Shown in pieces: positions 25,339 to 34,716 of a stretch of 64,000 nucleotides of DNA (position 1 is its first letter; each line of letters starts with the position of its first letter). The translations under genes and the position numbers were made by a program. The notes beneath the pieces are model-generated. The model was not told where the DNA came from, searched no databases, and saw only the letters and a program-made list of their open reading frames with translations. This DNA comes from Mesorhizobium ciceri WSM4083 (lineage in GTDB: Bacteria; Pseudomonadota; Alphaproteobacteria; Rhizobiales; Rhizobiaceae), in NCBI RefSeq assembly GCF_000519305.1, contig NZ_JAFG01000004.1, forward strand, positions 682,001-746,000, read 5' to 3'.

Positions 25339-26423
25339 CGCCGCGCTCGCGGCGCATCCTGATGACCGTCGATGCCGTGGGCGGCGTATGGCGCTATGCC
25401 CTTGATCTGGCACGGGAACTTGTGAACGGCGGCGACAGCGTGGTGCTTGCCGGCCTCGGTCCGCAACCGTCGAGGCAGCAGGCCGAGGAAGCGGAGGCTT
25501 TCACGACGCTGATCTGGTTGAACACGCCGCCGGATTGGATGACCCGCGACGGCTGCGACCTGGATGCGCTACCGCGAGAATTGCTTGCGCCCATGCGCGA
25601 CCACGCCATCGACCTAGTCCATTTCAACGCGCCGACGCAGGCGGCGGGATTCGATGCGCCATGCCCGGCCGTGGTGGTCTCCCATTCCTGCGTGACGACA
25701 TGGTTCCACGCCGTCAGGAAACAGGCGGTGGATCGCGCATGGGCCTGGCAGCAGGAGCGCAACAGGCGCGGCTTGGATCGGGCCGACGCAGTCATCGTGC
25801 CGAGCCGCAGCCACGCCGACATGCTTGAGACCTGCTATGGCCCGATCGCGCGCCTGCACGTCGTGGCGAATAGCGCCCGCCCCGTCCCGAGAGCCGAAAA
25901 GCGCCAACCGCTCGTCTTCGCCGCTGCCCGCTGGTGGGACGAGGGCAAGAATGCGGCGGTGATCGACCAGGCCGCGTCGCTGACGCAATGGCCCGTCTTT
26001 GCCGCCGGTTCGATGCACGGTCCGAACGGCGGGCATGCTGGCTTCAGCTACGCCGTTCCTCTGGGAGCACTGCCGTCTCACGAGGTGCGCTCCTTGATGG
26101 CGCGCGCCGGCATTTTCGTGTCGCCATCAATCTATGAGCCATTCGGTCTGGCCGCGCTGGAAGCTGCCATGTCCGCGACGCCCCTGGTGCTTTCCGACAT
26201 CGCAACCTATCGCGAACTATGGGACGGGGCCGCGATGTTCTTTGACGCGCGCAATCCGCACGACCTCGCCGCCTGCCTCAATCGTCTCTCCAGCGATGCC
26301 GAACTCAGGCGAGAGCTCGGCCAGGCAGCCATGCGACGAAGCCGCCGGTTTACGCTGGCCAGGCAAGCGGCGGCCATGCGAGGCGTCTACGACAAAGCGG
26401 CCCTGGCCATGGCTGGACGCTGA
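25323..26423 (+). CDS. Glycosyltransferase family 4
   Basis: 366 residues, GT-B fold. N-terminal acceptor domain starts ILMTVDAVGGVWRYALDLAR; the C-terminal donor domain has FAAARWWDEGKN and the GT4 signature SIYEPFGLAALEAAMS, with the two Glu of the EX7E motif. It transfers a sugar from a nucleotide donor with retention. No membrane span, so it is a cytoplasmic enzyme. Two bases separate it from the following CgeB-like transferase. Confidence 0.85.
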   Translation: MLRTLTPRSRRILMTVDAVGGVWRYALDLARELVNGGDSVVLAGLGPQPSRQQAEEAEAFTTLIWLNTPPDWMTRDGCDLDALPRELLAPMRDHAIDLVHFNAPTQAAGFDAPCPAVVVSHSCVTTWFHAVRKQAVDRAWAWQQERNRRGLDRADAVIVPSRSHADMLETCYGPIARLHVVANSARPVPRAEKRQPLVFAAARWWDEGKNAAVIDQAASLTQWPVFAAGSMHGPNGGHAGFSYAVPLGALPSHEVRSLMARAGIFVSPSIYEPFGLAALEAAMSATPLVLSDIATYRELWDGAAMFFDARNPHDLAACLNRLSSDAELRRELGQAAMRRSRRFTLARQAAAMRGVYDKAALAMAGR

Positions 26424-26425
26424 CC

Positions 26426-27556
26426 ATGCGCTTTCTGTTCTACACCCACTCGGTCGTTTCGGACTGGAACCACGGCAATGCCCATTTCCTGCGCGGTATC
26501 ATGCGGGAGCTGGTCGCACGCCGGCACCAGGCGGTCGCGCTGGAGCCGTCCGACGGCTGGAGCCGTTCGAACCTGCTGGCTGAGAAGGGATCCTTCGCCA
26601 TCGAACGCTTCCGCAAGGATTTCCCAGAGTTGATGCCGGTGACCTACGATACCGGGTTCGATCACGAGGCCTGGATCGCCGAGGCCGACGTTGTGATCGT
26701 TCATGAGTGGACGGATCCGGAGCTTGTCGCACGCATCGGGCGTGCCCGGGCCGCTGGCGGCAACTTCATCCTTCTGTTTCATGACACCCACCACCGGGCG
26801 GTATCGGCGACCGAGGCAATCTCGGCGCTGCGGTTGGAGCACTATGACGGCGTTCTCGCCTTTGGCGAGGCCTTGCGCGAGAGCTATCTGCGCGCCGGCT
26901 GGGGCAAGCGCGTCTTCACTTGGCATGAAGCCGCGGACGATCGCCTGTTCAAGCCGCACCCGGAGATTCACCCCATGTCCGATCTGGTCTGGATTGGAAA
27001 CTGGGGCGACGATGAGCGGACTGCCGAACTCAAGGAGTTTCTGATCGAGCCGGTACACGATCTCGGTCTCGAGGCTACTGTCCACGGTGTCCGCTATCCC
27101 AAGCCCGCACTTGCGGATCTGGCCACCGCCGGACTGCGCTATGACGGATGGATCGCCAATGCCGACGTGCCGAAGGCGTTCGCCGCGCATCGTGTCACCG
27201 TCCATATCCCACGGCGCCCCTATCGTGAGGGGTTGCCTGGAATTCCGACGATCCGCATGTTCGAGGCGCTCGCCTGCGGCATTCCGCTGATTTCAGCACC
27301 ATGGTCCGATGTCGAGCAGCTGTTCAGGCCCGGCGTGGACTTTCTGTTCGCCCAGAATGGCTCGCAAATGCGGCAGCACCTTCAGGCGGTGTTGGCCGAT
27401 GCGGATTTCGCGGCTTCCCTGGCGACTTCAGGTCTCGAGACCATCCGCTCGCGGCACACCTGCCAGCACCGCGTCGACGAGTTGTTCGGCGTGCTCACGG
27501 AATGCACAACCGAACATACCATCAACGAGACCACCGCAAAGGAAGCCGCCGCATGA
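26426..27556 (+). CDS. CgeB-like glycosyltransferase (copy 1)
   Basis: 376 residues, GT-B type. Features shared with the next two genes and with 34717: an N-terminal segment with NHGNAHFLRGIMRELVARRH, a central MSDLVWIGNWGDDERTAEL domain link, a donor-side block with VTVHIPRRPYREGLPGIPTI and RMFEALACGIPLISAPW. The last is the Glu-containing donor-binding signature of CgeB/DUF3880-type transferases. Translation starts two bases after the GT4 gene and its stop overlaps the next gene by four. Donor and acceptor unknown. Confidence 0.78.
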   Translation: MRFLFYTHSVVSDWNHGNAHFLRGIMRELVARRHQAVALEPSDGWSRSNLLAEKGSFAIERFRKDFPELMPVTYDTGFDHEAWIAEADVVIVHEWTDPELVARIGRARAAGGNFILLFHDTHHRAVSATEAISALRLEHYDGVLAFGEALRESYLRAGWGKRVFTWHEAADDRLFKPHPEIHPMSDLVWIGNWGDDERTAELKEFLIEPVHDLGLEATVHGVRYPKPALADLATAGLRYDGWIANADVPKAFAAHRVTVHIPRRPYREGLPGIPTIRMFEALACGIPLISAPWSDVEQLFRPGVDFLFAQNGSQMRQHLQAVLADADFAASLATSGLETIRSRHTCQHRVDELFGVLTECTTEHTINETTAKEAAA

Positions 27557-28647
27557 AGATGGCATTCTATGGATCGAGCCTCTTGTCATCCTACTGGAAC
27601 GGCGCCGCGACTTACTATCGCGGGTTGCTGAAGGCGCTTGCCCAATTGGGCTACGAAATCACCTTCTATGAGCCCGACGTCTACGACCGGCAGAAGAACC
27701 GCGACATCGAGGCGCCGGACTGGTGCACTGTCGTCGTTTATGAAGCGACCCAGCACGCGCTGATGCAGGTCGCGGCACGTGCCGCCAGCGCCGACATCGT
27801 CGTCAAGGCGAGTGGCGTCGGTTTCGAGGACGAGGCGCTGTTGCGCGCCGTTCTCAATCACGCCCGCAGCGACGCGCTGGTGGTATTCTGGGACGTGGAC
27901 GCTCCAGCAACCCTTGCCCAGTTGCGCGACGAACCGGACCATCCGCTCCATGGCGCCCTGCAGGAAATCGACCTTGTGCTGACCTATGGCGGCGGCGACC
28001 CCGTCGTCTGGGCCTACCGTGCCATGGGCGCGAACGAATGCGTGCCGATCTACAATGCGCTCGATCCCCAAACGCATCACCCGGTCGCCAGCGATGCGCG
28101 TTTCGCTTGCGATCTGGCGTTCCTCGGCAACAGGCTGCCGGATCGTGAGGCACGTGTCGAAGCGTTCTTCCTCGATCCCGCAAGCCAGCTTCCAAACCAG
28201 CGTTTTCTGCTCGGCGGATCTGGCTGGGGGGACAAGCCGCTTCCCGCCAATGTCGGCTGGCTTGGTCACGTTGGCACCCGCGATCATAATGCCTTCAACG
28301 TCACACCCAAGGCGGTGCTGAACATCAGCCGCGACAGCATGGCCGTAAACGGGTTTTCACCGGCCACGCGTGTCTTCGAGGCGGCCGGCGCCGGTGCCTG
28401 CCTCATCACCGATGCGTGGCTGGGCGTGGAACTGTTCCTGAAACCAAGCGAGGAGATCCTGGTAGCGCGCGACGGCGGCGATGTCGCCGAGATCATGCGC
28501 TCGCTGACCTCCAGTCGGGCAAAGGCAATCGGCCAGGCCGCACTTCGCCGCGTGCTGGCCGACCATACCTACGCGCTGCGGGCGGACGTGGCCGATGCCG
28601 TCTTCAAACGTCATTTCGAGCAGGGAACCGTGGAGGCAGCGGAATGA
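27553..28647 (+). CDS. CgeB-like glycosyltransferase (copy 2)
   Basis: 364 residues. Same plan as its neighbours: SSYWNGAATYYRGLLKALAQ at the N-terminus, DLAFLGNRLPDREARVEAFF in the linker, LNISRDSMAVNGFSPATRVF and EAAGAGACLITDAW at the donor site. It resembles 28644 closely enough to be a paralogue that arose in place. ATG at 27553 overlaps the previous stop by four bases (ATGA). No membrane span. Confidence 0.78.
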   Translation: MKMAFYGSSLLSSYWNGAATYYRGLLKALAQLGYEITFYEPDVYDRQKNRDIEAPDWCTVVVYEATQHALMQVAARAASADIVVKASGVGFEDEALLRAVLNHARSDALVVFWDVDAPATLAQLRDEPDHPLHGALQEIDLVLTYGGGDPVVWAYRAMGANECVPIYNALDPQTHHPVASDARFACDLAFLGNRLPDREARVEAFFLDPASQLPNQRFLLGGSGWGDKPLPANVGWLGHVGTRDHNAFNVTPKAVLNISRDSMAVNGFSPATRVFEAAGAGACLITDAWLGVELFLKPSEEILVARDGGDVAEIMRSLTSSRAKAIGQAALRRVLADHTYALRADVADAVFKRHFEQGTVEAAE

Positions 28648-29747
28648 CCAAGCAACTGGACATCGTCTTTCTCGGCCTGTCGCTGTCCTCGTCCTGGGGA
28701 AACGGCCACGCCACGACGTTTCGAGGCCTGCTGAAAGGTCTGCACGAACTCGGCCACCGCGTGACCTTTCTGGAGCGCGACGTACCGTGGTACGCCAACC
28801 ACCGCGATCTGCGCGATCCGGATTTCTGCGCCTTGCGCTACTACGAAACCACTGCGGAATTGCGACGCGACTACGCCCGGTGCCTGGAGCAGGCGGACAT
28901 CGTCGTCATCGGCTCCTTCGTCCCGGAAGGACGCGTGGTCATCGACATCGTCGCATCACTTTGCAAAGGGCGCTTCTGCTTCTACGACATCGACACGCCG
29001 GTGACCGTGGCGCAGCTTTCGGCCGATGATTGCGATTATCTGAGCTGGCGGCAGATTCCTTATTTCGATGTCTACTTCTCGTTCACCGGCGGGCCGATGC
29101 TTGGCCGTCTGATGGAGGACTTCGGCGCGCGCCGAGCCGAACCGCTCTACTGCTCGGCCGACCCAGAACGGCATCACCGGACCGGCGATCCGATCCGCTG
29201 GGATCTCGGCTATCTCGGCACCTACAGCGCGGACCGGCAGGCAACGCTGAACGCGCTGCTGCTCGAGCCCGCACGGCATATGCCGGATCGCCGTTTCGTC
29301 GTAGCCGGCTCGCAATACCCATCCGATATCATCTGGCCGGACAATGTCGAACGCATCGAACATTTGCCGCCCGCCGATCATGCCGCGTTCTACAGCCGTC
29401 AGCGCTACACGCTGAACGTCACACGCAGTTCCATGATCGCTGCCGGATGGTCGCCCAGTGTGCGCCTGTTCGAAGCGGCTGCTTGCGGCACGCCCATCAT
29501 CAGCGATCACTGGCCAGGGCTCGACAGCTTCTTTCCTGCATCGGCGATCCACACCGCCGGGGAAACGGACCATGTCGTCGAAATCCTCTTCGGCGAGTCC
29601 GAGCGCACACGCCTCGCGATGGCCCGCCGGGCCCGCGAATGCGTCCTCGCATCCCACACCGGTGCGGCCAGGGCCCGTGAATTCGTGGCGGTGTTGACAC
29701 AGCCAAGGGCGGCGGCCCTCGATTTAGACATCGGAAGCGCAGCATGA
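28644..29747 (+). CDS. CgeB-like glycosyltransferase (copy 3)
   Basis: 367 residues. Closest in this window to 34717: both begin with a SSWGNGHAT block, share FDVYFSFTGG/FDLVLSYTGG, DLGYLGTYSADRQATLN and the donor block RLFEAAACGTPIISDHWPGL. Coupled to its neighbours by four-base overlaps on both sides. Cytoplasmic, GT-B fold. The near repetition of these genes suggests sequential addition of similar sugars or alternative acceptors. Confidence 0.78.
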   Translation: MTKQLDIVFLGLSLSSSWGNGHATTFRGLLKGLHELGHRVTFLERDVPWYANHRDLRDPDFCALRYYETTAELRRDYARCLEQADIVVIGSFVPEGRVVIDIVASLCKGRFCFYDIDTPVTVAQLSADDCDYLSWRQIPYFDVYFSFTGGPMLGRLMEDFGARRAEPLYCSADPERHHRTGDPIRWDLGYLGTYSADRQATLNALLLEPARHMPDRRFVVAGSQYPSDIIWPDNVERIEHLPPADHAAFYSRQRYTLNVTRSSMIAAGWSPSVRLFEAAACGTPIISDHWPGLDSFFPASAIHTAGETDHVVEILFGESERTRLAMARRARECVLASHTGAARAREFVAVLTQPRAAALDLDIGSAA

Positions 29748-30817
29748 CCGGCATACAGGAGAAAACGACGATGCGACAAAAAAGAAACGCGCAAAGGGCA
29801 AAGGCAGTGCTTGTCGCCGGCGGTGCGGGATTCCTCGGTTCGCATCTTTGCGAAGCATTGCTCCGCGACGGCTGGCGCGTGATCTGCGCCGACAATTTCC
29901 TGACTGGGCGCATGGAAAACATCATCTCGATCATGGACCAGCCGGGTTTCCGGTTGATCGAGCAGGACATCTGCCGGCCATTGGATCTCGGCGAGCCCGT
30001 GGATCGCATCTACAACCTGGCATGCGCTGCCTCGCCGCCGCGTTACCAGGCCGACCCGATACACACCACGCGAACCTGCGTGATCGGCACGCTCAACCTG
30101 CTCGAACTCGCTGTCCGATATGACGCGCGGCTGCTGCAGGCCTCGACGAGCGAAGTGTATGGCGATCCGGAGCAACATCCCCAGAGGGAGGACTATGTTG
30201 GCCATGTGAACTGCACAGGCCCGCGCGCCTGCTACGACGAGGGCAAGCGCACCGCCGAAACGCTTTGCTTCGATTATCTGAGGGCCGGCAAGGCCGACGT
30301 GCGCGTCGCGCGCATCTTCAACACCTACGGTCCGAGAATGGATCCGGCGGACGGCCGCATCGTCTCAAACCTGATCATGCAGGCGTTAGAAAAACGTCCT
30401 CTGACGATCTTCGGCGACGGCTTGCAAACGCGGTCCTTCTGCTATGTTTCCGATCAGATCGATGGATTGAGGCGACTGATGGACATCGACCCCAATCCGG
30501 GCAAGCCGGTCAATCTGGGCAATCCCGGAGAATTCACCATCGTGCGACTGGCGGCGCTGGTGAAGGCGATGACCGGCACCAAATCCGATCTGAGATTTCT
30601 GCCGCTGCCGCAAGACGATCCTCGGCGCAGGCAGCCCGATATTTCGCGTGCAAAAGCGCTGCTCGGCTGGACACCGAAGGTGCCCCTCAACGAAGGGCTC
30701 AAGCTGACGATCGATTATTTCGCGGCGCTCGAAGGCAGTCGCATCGGCGATCAGATGACAGGCTTCGCCAAAAGAGCGAGGCCGGCATCCGGCGGGCTGC
30801 AGAACCTTCCGGCGTGA
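29744..30817 (+). CDS. UDP-glucuronate decarboxylase-like enzyme (UDP-xylose synthase)
   Basis: 357 residues, extended SDR. Cofactor loop VLVAGGAGFLGSHLCE, then VDRIYNLACAASPPRYQADP and STSEVYGDPEQHPQ. The active-site block GPRACYDEGKRTAETL, with RACYDEGKR, is diagnostic of UDP-glucuronate decarboxylases, which make UDP-xylose. If right, xylose or a xylose-derived sugar (perhaps epimerised by the upstream enzymes) is a building block. The final 30 residues are basic and not part of the fold. The ATG at 29744 overlaps the previous stop; an internal ATG at 29771 is a less likely start. Confidence 0.85.
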   Translation: MTGIQEKTTMRQKRNAQRAKAVLVAGGAGFLGSHLCEALLRDGWRVICADNFLTGRMENIISIMDQPGFRLIEQDICRPLDLGEPVDRIYNLACAASPPRYQADPIHTTRTCVIGTLNLLELAVRYDARLLQASTSEVYGDPEQHPQREDYVGHVNCTGPRACYDEGKRTAETLCFDYLRAGKADVRVARIFNTYGPRMDPADGRIVSNLIMQALEKRPLTIFGDGLQTRSFCYVSDQIDGLRRLMDIDPNPGKPVNLGNPGEFTIVRLAALVKAMTGTKSDLRFLPLPQDDPRRRQPDISRAKALLGWTPKVPLNEGLKLTIDYFAALEGSRIGDQMTGFAKRARPASGGLQNLPA

Positions 30818-30853
30818 TGCGAGACGGCCGCCGAATCTTTCCCGAGATCGCGC

Positions 30854-30878
30854 GGAACATCCGCCCAAGCTTGTGGTT
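30854..30878 (+). promoter_or_regulatory. EcfG-type stress promoter (GGAAC-N16-GGTT)
   Basis: GGAAC 30854-30858, GGTT 30875-30878, spacing 16, 33 bases before the small gene at 30912. Confidence 0.55.
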
Positions 30879-30911
30879 TGGCGGGAGGACCCGATACGGA
30901 GGATCATCCTC

Positions 30912-31097
30912 ATGCAACCCAAGCGACCCGCGAGGGATATCGACCAGATGGCCGAACGCGAGACGGCTGCCTATCTGCGGCGCGCCTCGATCACCTATCT
31001 CGAGTGCTGCGTCAGCTTGATGATGACGCATCTGCAGCGCGAGGAAGTGGCCACTATTCTCGAGCAGGAAGCAGACATGCTGCGAAGGCTGGATTGA
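30912..31097 (+). CDS. Hypothetical small helical protein
   Basis: 61 residues, not recognised. Probably two helices (DIDQMAERETAAYLRRASIT, then LQREEVATILEQEADMLRRL), basic then acidic. ATG at 30912 with GGAGG nine bases upstream; its own stress-type promoter precedes it. It ends ten bases before the PRTase-kinase gene on the opposite strand. It may be a small stress protein not connected with the sugar pathway. Confidence 0.5.
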   Translation: MQPKRPARDIDQMAERETAAYLRRASITYLECCVSLMMTHLQREEVATILEQEADMLRRLD

Positions 31098-31106
31098 TCG
31101 GAACGA

Positions 31107-32906
31107 TCATATCAGGCATTCGTCCAGGAACCGTATCAGCCGCATCCTATATCGGTCTGCCGTCGCGGCCAGCCTTGCTTTTTCCCGGCCATTTTCGGAT
31201 TGCGCAGCCGTGCTCCAGAGCCCCATCTGGAATGCCAAGTAGCACGGTTCGAAAAAGGCGATGTGGCCTTTGTCGAGGGCAAGCTTCATTCCCTCGACCA
31301 AGGTCCTCACATCGCTGTCGGATAGTCCATGTTCGACACGGGCGCCGGCAATGTCCCACTCTATTGGCTGGCAGCCGATCAAATCGTGTGCCCGGCAATG
31401 GTCAACAGCATCTGTCTTGAGCACCCTGCCGTCGGCACGAACGAGAAACTCCCACGGTTGGAGCTTTCCGTCGATTTCAATCCGCTGCAGCCCGCTCGCG
31501 GGGGTCTGTTTCGCGAGCCAACCGCGCAAGGTCGCCGCGCGTTTCTCGCCCAAGGCTTCCGACGCATTGGAAACAGCCATCTCCGCGAGCGCAAGCAATG
31601 ATGCACCCGGTTCGCAAGTTCGAAGATTGAGCGCACGCCAGGCCAGGTAATTCGTGAGTTCCGCGATCAGTCTTTCCCTGGGCAGCGGCGCCTGATCCAT
31701 CGTGGTGCCGTCGATCCACCGTTCAACCAGAAAGCCATGGCAAAGCGCGACAACTTGCGATCCGAACCCGGCTTCGTGCAACATCGCCGCGGCTCGTTTC
31801 TTGCGCAGTCCGGTTTCGCCGAGGCCGGCGAATTTGACGAGCCAGCGGTCACGCCCGGCGGATGCCAGGAATTTACGCCGCTCGGTAACGCGTGGGCTCG
31901 GCGGCCAGCGCCCTTCGTCGGCGTAGTGGGCGGCCCGCCACTCGCCGCCAGATAGCTCGGTCAGGCCTAATTCCGGCCTGCCGACCGCCTCGGCCACCCA
32001 ATCGCGCAACGTGGGAATTTTCGAGCTTTCCGAGAAGGTGCATTCAAACGCCGTCGCCACATGTTTCGGACAGCGCGACCAAGTCTCCCGAGCCTCCCGC
32101 GACGCTTCGCTGCCCGGGCCGCCTGAATGGCTGGGAAACAGGTGAATGCGATCCCTATCGATATCCAGTTCACGCAGCCAAACGACAACGGCATGCATCG
32201 AACTGCCGGACAGGCCGGGACCCTCGTCGACAACGGCGAAGCGAGCCGACGAATTGTTCTTCCAGGGAGCGATCGACCGCGGATCGGCGTTGATATGCCT
32301 GCGGAAGGGATGGCCGATCGGGCGAACGCTGAATGGTGCGGGCGCATCAATCGAGGCCGCCACCATAGCTGCCAGCCCGAGGCCAATGCTGCGGACGCCG
32401 ATCACGCATGTGTTCGCATCGAGACCCGACTTCCGCGCTGCGTCCAAATAGCTTTCGGGATAAAGCGCATAGTGCGCATAACCCTCGGCAGAGCCGGTCA
32501 GAACCTCGGCCTGGCAGTCGAGCCCGGCCAGCAGTTTGAGAAGTCCCGGATCGATGCCACCGCCGACGGCGAAACCGCTTCGCCACGACTTCGCCACCTC
32601 TGCCGCAACTCCGACCAGCAACCTGGCGCCTTGCTGTTGTCGCGGCGAAAAAATGTCGATGCCGCTGGTTTCGAAATCGACATCGGCAAGCGCCTGAACC
32701 AGTTCCGACACGCTGATGAATAGTCCGACCAATGCAGCATGGCGTTGGACGCCATAGGACATTCGACCCAGGCTCTCGGCCATTTCGCCTGCTGCTTCGC
32801 GAAGCCGCTGTGCGCTCTCGGTCTGCTTGTGGTCGCCGTAGACGATCATCGATCGGTTTTCCAATGCTTGCCGTGCGGCAACGCATCGAATGCGGCTTCG
32901 ATCCAT
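31107..32906 (-). CDS. Phosphoribosyltransferase-kinase-like fusion protein
   Basis: 599 residues, opposite to the sugar genes. The N-terminal half has a phosphoribosyltransferase core: CVIGVRSIGLGLAAMVAASI, then PIGHPFRRH, and the PRPP-loop-like FAVVDEGPGLSGSSMHAVVV (VVDExPGLSGSS in place of the usual DDxxTTG). The C-terminal third looks like an aminoglycoside-phosphotransferase-type kinase: WLVKFAGLGETGLRKKRAAA (nucleotide lobe Lys), VERWIDG, and the late DGRVLKTDAVDHCRAHD with TDAVD as the possible catalytic loop. The reaction is unknown. I start at the ATG at 32906; a second Met at 32852 is possible. It is divergent from ino1 with 99 bases between. Confidence 0.65.
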   Translation of the reverse strand: MDRSRIRCVAARQALENRSMIVYGDHKQTESAQRLREAAGEMAESLGRMSYGVQRHAALVGLFISVSELVQALADVDFETSGIDIFSPRQQQGARLLVGVAAEVAKSWRSGFAVGGGIDPGLLKLLAGLDCQAEVLTGSAEGYAHYALYPESYLDAARKSGLDANTCVIGVRSIGLGLAAMVAASIDAPAPFSVRPIGHPFRRHINADPRSIAPWKNNSSARFAVVDEGPGLSGSSMHAVVVWLRELDIDRDRIHLFPSHSGGPGSEASREARETWSRCPKHVATAFECTFSESSKIPTLRDWVAEAVGRPELGLTELSGGEWRAAHYADEGRWPPSPRVTERRKFLASAGRDRWLVKFAGLGETGLRKKRAAAMLHEAGFGSQVVALCHGFLVERWIDGTTMDQAPLPRERLIAELTNYLAWRALNLRTCEPGASLLALAEMAVSNASEALGEKRAATLRGWLAKQTPASGLQRIEIDGKLQPWEFLVRADGRVLKTDAVDHCRAHDLIGCQPIEWDIAGARVEHGLSDSDVRTLVEGMKLALDKGHIAFFEPCYLAFQMGLWSTAAQSENGREKARLAATADRYRMRLIRFLDECLI

Positions 32907-32936
32907 GCTGTCTCGCGCAATTTTTCGATGGGCGGA

Positions 32937-32961
32937 GGAACATTCCGGCACGCTGATGGTT
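32937..32961 (+). promoter_or_regulatory. EcfG-type stress promoter for the second half of the sugar cluster (GGAAC-N16-GGTT)
   Basis: GGAAC 32937-32941, GGTT 32958-32961, spacing 16, 44 bases before the inositol-phosphate synthase start. It would drive the nine genes 33006-41362, so both halves of the cluster have their own stress promoter. Confidence 0.6.
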
Positions 32962-33005
32962 CGGCGCCAGGAACTTACCTTTGAACAACATAGGGTGGCG
33001 GTTTC

Positions 33006-34109
33006 GTGGGATCGAAAAAGGTTCGTGTTGGTATCGTTGGGGTCGGCAATTGCGCATCCTCCCTCGTGCAGGGCCTCTCGTTTTATCGTCACGCTAAAAG
33101 CAACGAACCAATCCCTGGGCTGATGCATGCCGACCTCGGCGGCTACCATGTCGACGACATCGAGATTGTCTGCGCATTCGATGTCGCCAGGAGCAAGGTT
33201 GGCCGCGACGTCGCGGAAGCGATCTATGCCGCCCCCAACAACACGTTCCGCTTTGCCGATGCGTTGACAAGCGGCGTTCGTGTCGAGCGGGGACCGACGC
33301 TGGACGGGATCGGCAAATATTTGCGTGACGAGATTGAAGAAGCTCCGGAGCCCGTAGCCAATGTCACCGAGATCCTGCGCGACAGCAGCGCTGACGTGCT
33401 GGTTTCCTACCTGCCGGTGGGTTCCGAGGAGGCGACCTGCTTCTATGCCGAATGCGCACTCGAGGCCGGCTGCGCCTTCGTCAATTGCATACCGGTTTTC
33501 ATCGCCTCACGCCCGGAATGGCGCCGGCGCTTCGAGCAGCGGGGACTGCCGCTGGTCGGCGACGATATCAAGAGCCAGGTCGGCGCGACCATCGTGCACC
33601 GGTTGCTGGCCAATCTCTTCCGCGAACGCGGCGTGCGCATCGACCGCACCTATCAGCTGAATTTCGGCGGCAACACCGATTTTCTCAACATGCTGGAACG
33701 CGAGCGGCTGGAATCGAAGAAAATCTCGAAGACGCAGTCCGTGGCCAGCCAGTTCGATGTTCCCCTGGAGCCGGGCAACATCCATGTCGGGCCGAGCGAC
33801 CATGTGCCTTGGCTCACCGATCGCAAGTGGGCCTATATAAGGGTCGAAGGCACGACCTTCGGCGGCGTGCCGCTCAATGCCGAGCTCAAGCTGGAAGTCT
33901 GGGATTCTCCAAATTCAGCCGGCGTGGTGATCGATGCGGTACGCTGCGCCAAGCTGGCGCTCGATCGCGGCATAGCCGGTGCCCTGACCGGTCCCTGCAG
34001 TTATTTCATGAAGTCGCCTCCCGAACAGTTCACCGACGCCGAAGCGCGGCAGCGCACGCTGGCTTTTATCGCAGGCAAGGACGAGCCTTTGCTCGATGCT
34101 GCGGAATGA
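33006..34109 (+). CDS. ino1: Inositol-3-phosphate synthase
   Basis: 367 residues, close in plan to the short bacterial and archaeal inositol-phosphate synthases. NAD loop [15 protein letters not shown], the [15 protein letters not shown] region, and the hallmark catalytic segment [20 protein letters not shown] followed by [12 protein letters not shown]. The enzyme turns glucose-6-phosphate into myo-inositol-3-phosphate. GTG start at 33006. The stop overlaps the histidine phosphatase gene by four bases. Being in a sugar cluster implies the product contains inositol or an inositol phosphate as a core. Confidence 0.92.
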   Translation: MGSKKVRVGIVGVGNCASSLVQGLSFYRHAKSNEPIPGLMHADLGGYHVDDIEIVCAFDVARSKVGRDVAEAIYAAPNNTFRFADALTSGVRVERGPTLDGIGKYLRDEIEEAPEPVANVTEILRDSSADVLVSYLPVGSEEATCFYAECALEAGCAFVNCIPVFIASRPEWRRRFEQRGLPLVGDDIKSQVGATIVHRLLANLFRERGVRIDRTYQLNFGGNTDFLNMLERERLESKKISKTQSVASQFDVPLEPGNIHVGPSDHVPWLTDRKWAYIRVEGTTFGGVPLNAELKLEVWDSPNSAGVVIDAVRCAKLALDRGIAGALTGPCSYFMKSPPEQFTDAEARQRTLAFIAGKDEPLLDAAE

Positions 34110-34702
34110 CGACGACCTTCTTTCTGATCCGCCATGCGGCACACGACAATGTCGGCTCCTATCTTGCAGGCCGGATGGACGGCGTTTGCCTCGGCGACGC
34201 CGGCAAGGCACAGGCTGCGCAGCTTGGCGGCCGCATGGCCCGGGAGCCTATCGTCGCGATCCTGTGCAGCCCGCGTGAGCGTACGCGAGAGACGGCGCTG
34301 CCAATCGCGCTCGCCTGCGATGTCGGGGAAATCGCGATCTGCGCCGAACTCGACGAGATCGACTTCGGCGACTGGTCGGGAAAGACTTTCGATGAGCTGA
34401 ATGGCGACGCCAGTTGGCGAGCCTGGAATGACCAGCGGCAGGAGGCAAGGACACCGAGTGGCGAGACCATGCAGGATGTCCAGCAACGCATTGTGTCGCT
34501 GATGGCCGCGGTCCGCGAGCGGCATCAGAATCAATACGTCGCCCTGGTCAGCCACGCCGATGTGATCAAGGCCGCCGTCTGCAACGTTCTTGGCTTGCCG
34601 GCCGGCGACTGCTTTCGCTTCGACATCGATCCCGCTTCGATCACGACGATCGTGTCGGGGGACTGGGGGGCAAAGCTGATCCGATTGAACGAAGTTGCCT
34701 GA
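34106..34702 (+). CDS. Histidine phosphatase (phosphoglycerate-mutase family)
   Basis: 198 residues. Catalytic LIRHAAHDN (RHxxH-like: RHAAHD), the second Arg in [12 protein letters not shown], the Glu in [12 protein letters not shown] and the late His in [12 protein letters not shown]. It belongs to the broad phosphatase branch rather than to the mutases. Coupled to ino1 by a four-base overlap, which suggests dephosphorylation of inositol phosphate, or of an inositol-phosphate glycoside after transfer, as in mycothiol synthesis. That assignment is inference. Confidence 0.82.
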   Translation: MTTTFFLIRHAAHDNVGSYLAGRMDGVCLGDAGKAQAAQLGGRMAREPIVAILCSPRERTRETALPIALACDVGEIAICAELDEIDFGDWSGKTFDELNGDASWRAWNDQRQEARTPSGETMQDVQQRIVSLMAAVRERHQNQYVALVSHADVIKAAVCNVLGLPAGDCFRFDIDPASITTIVSGDWGAKLIRLNEVA

Positions 34703-34716
34703 CGAGGATTTGCCGG

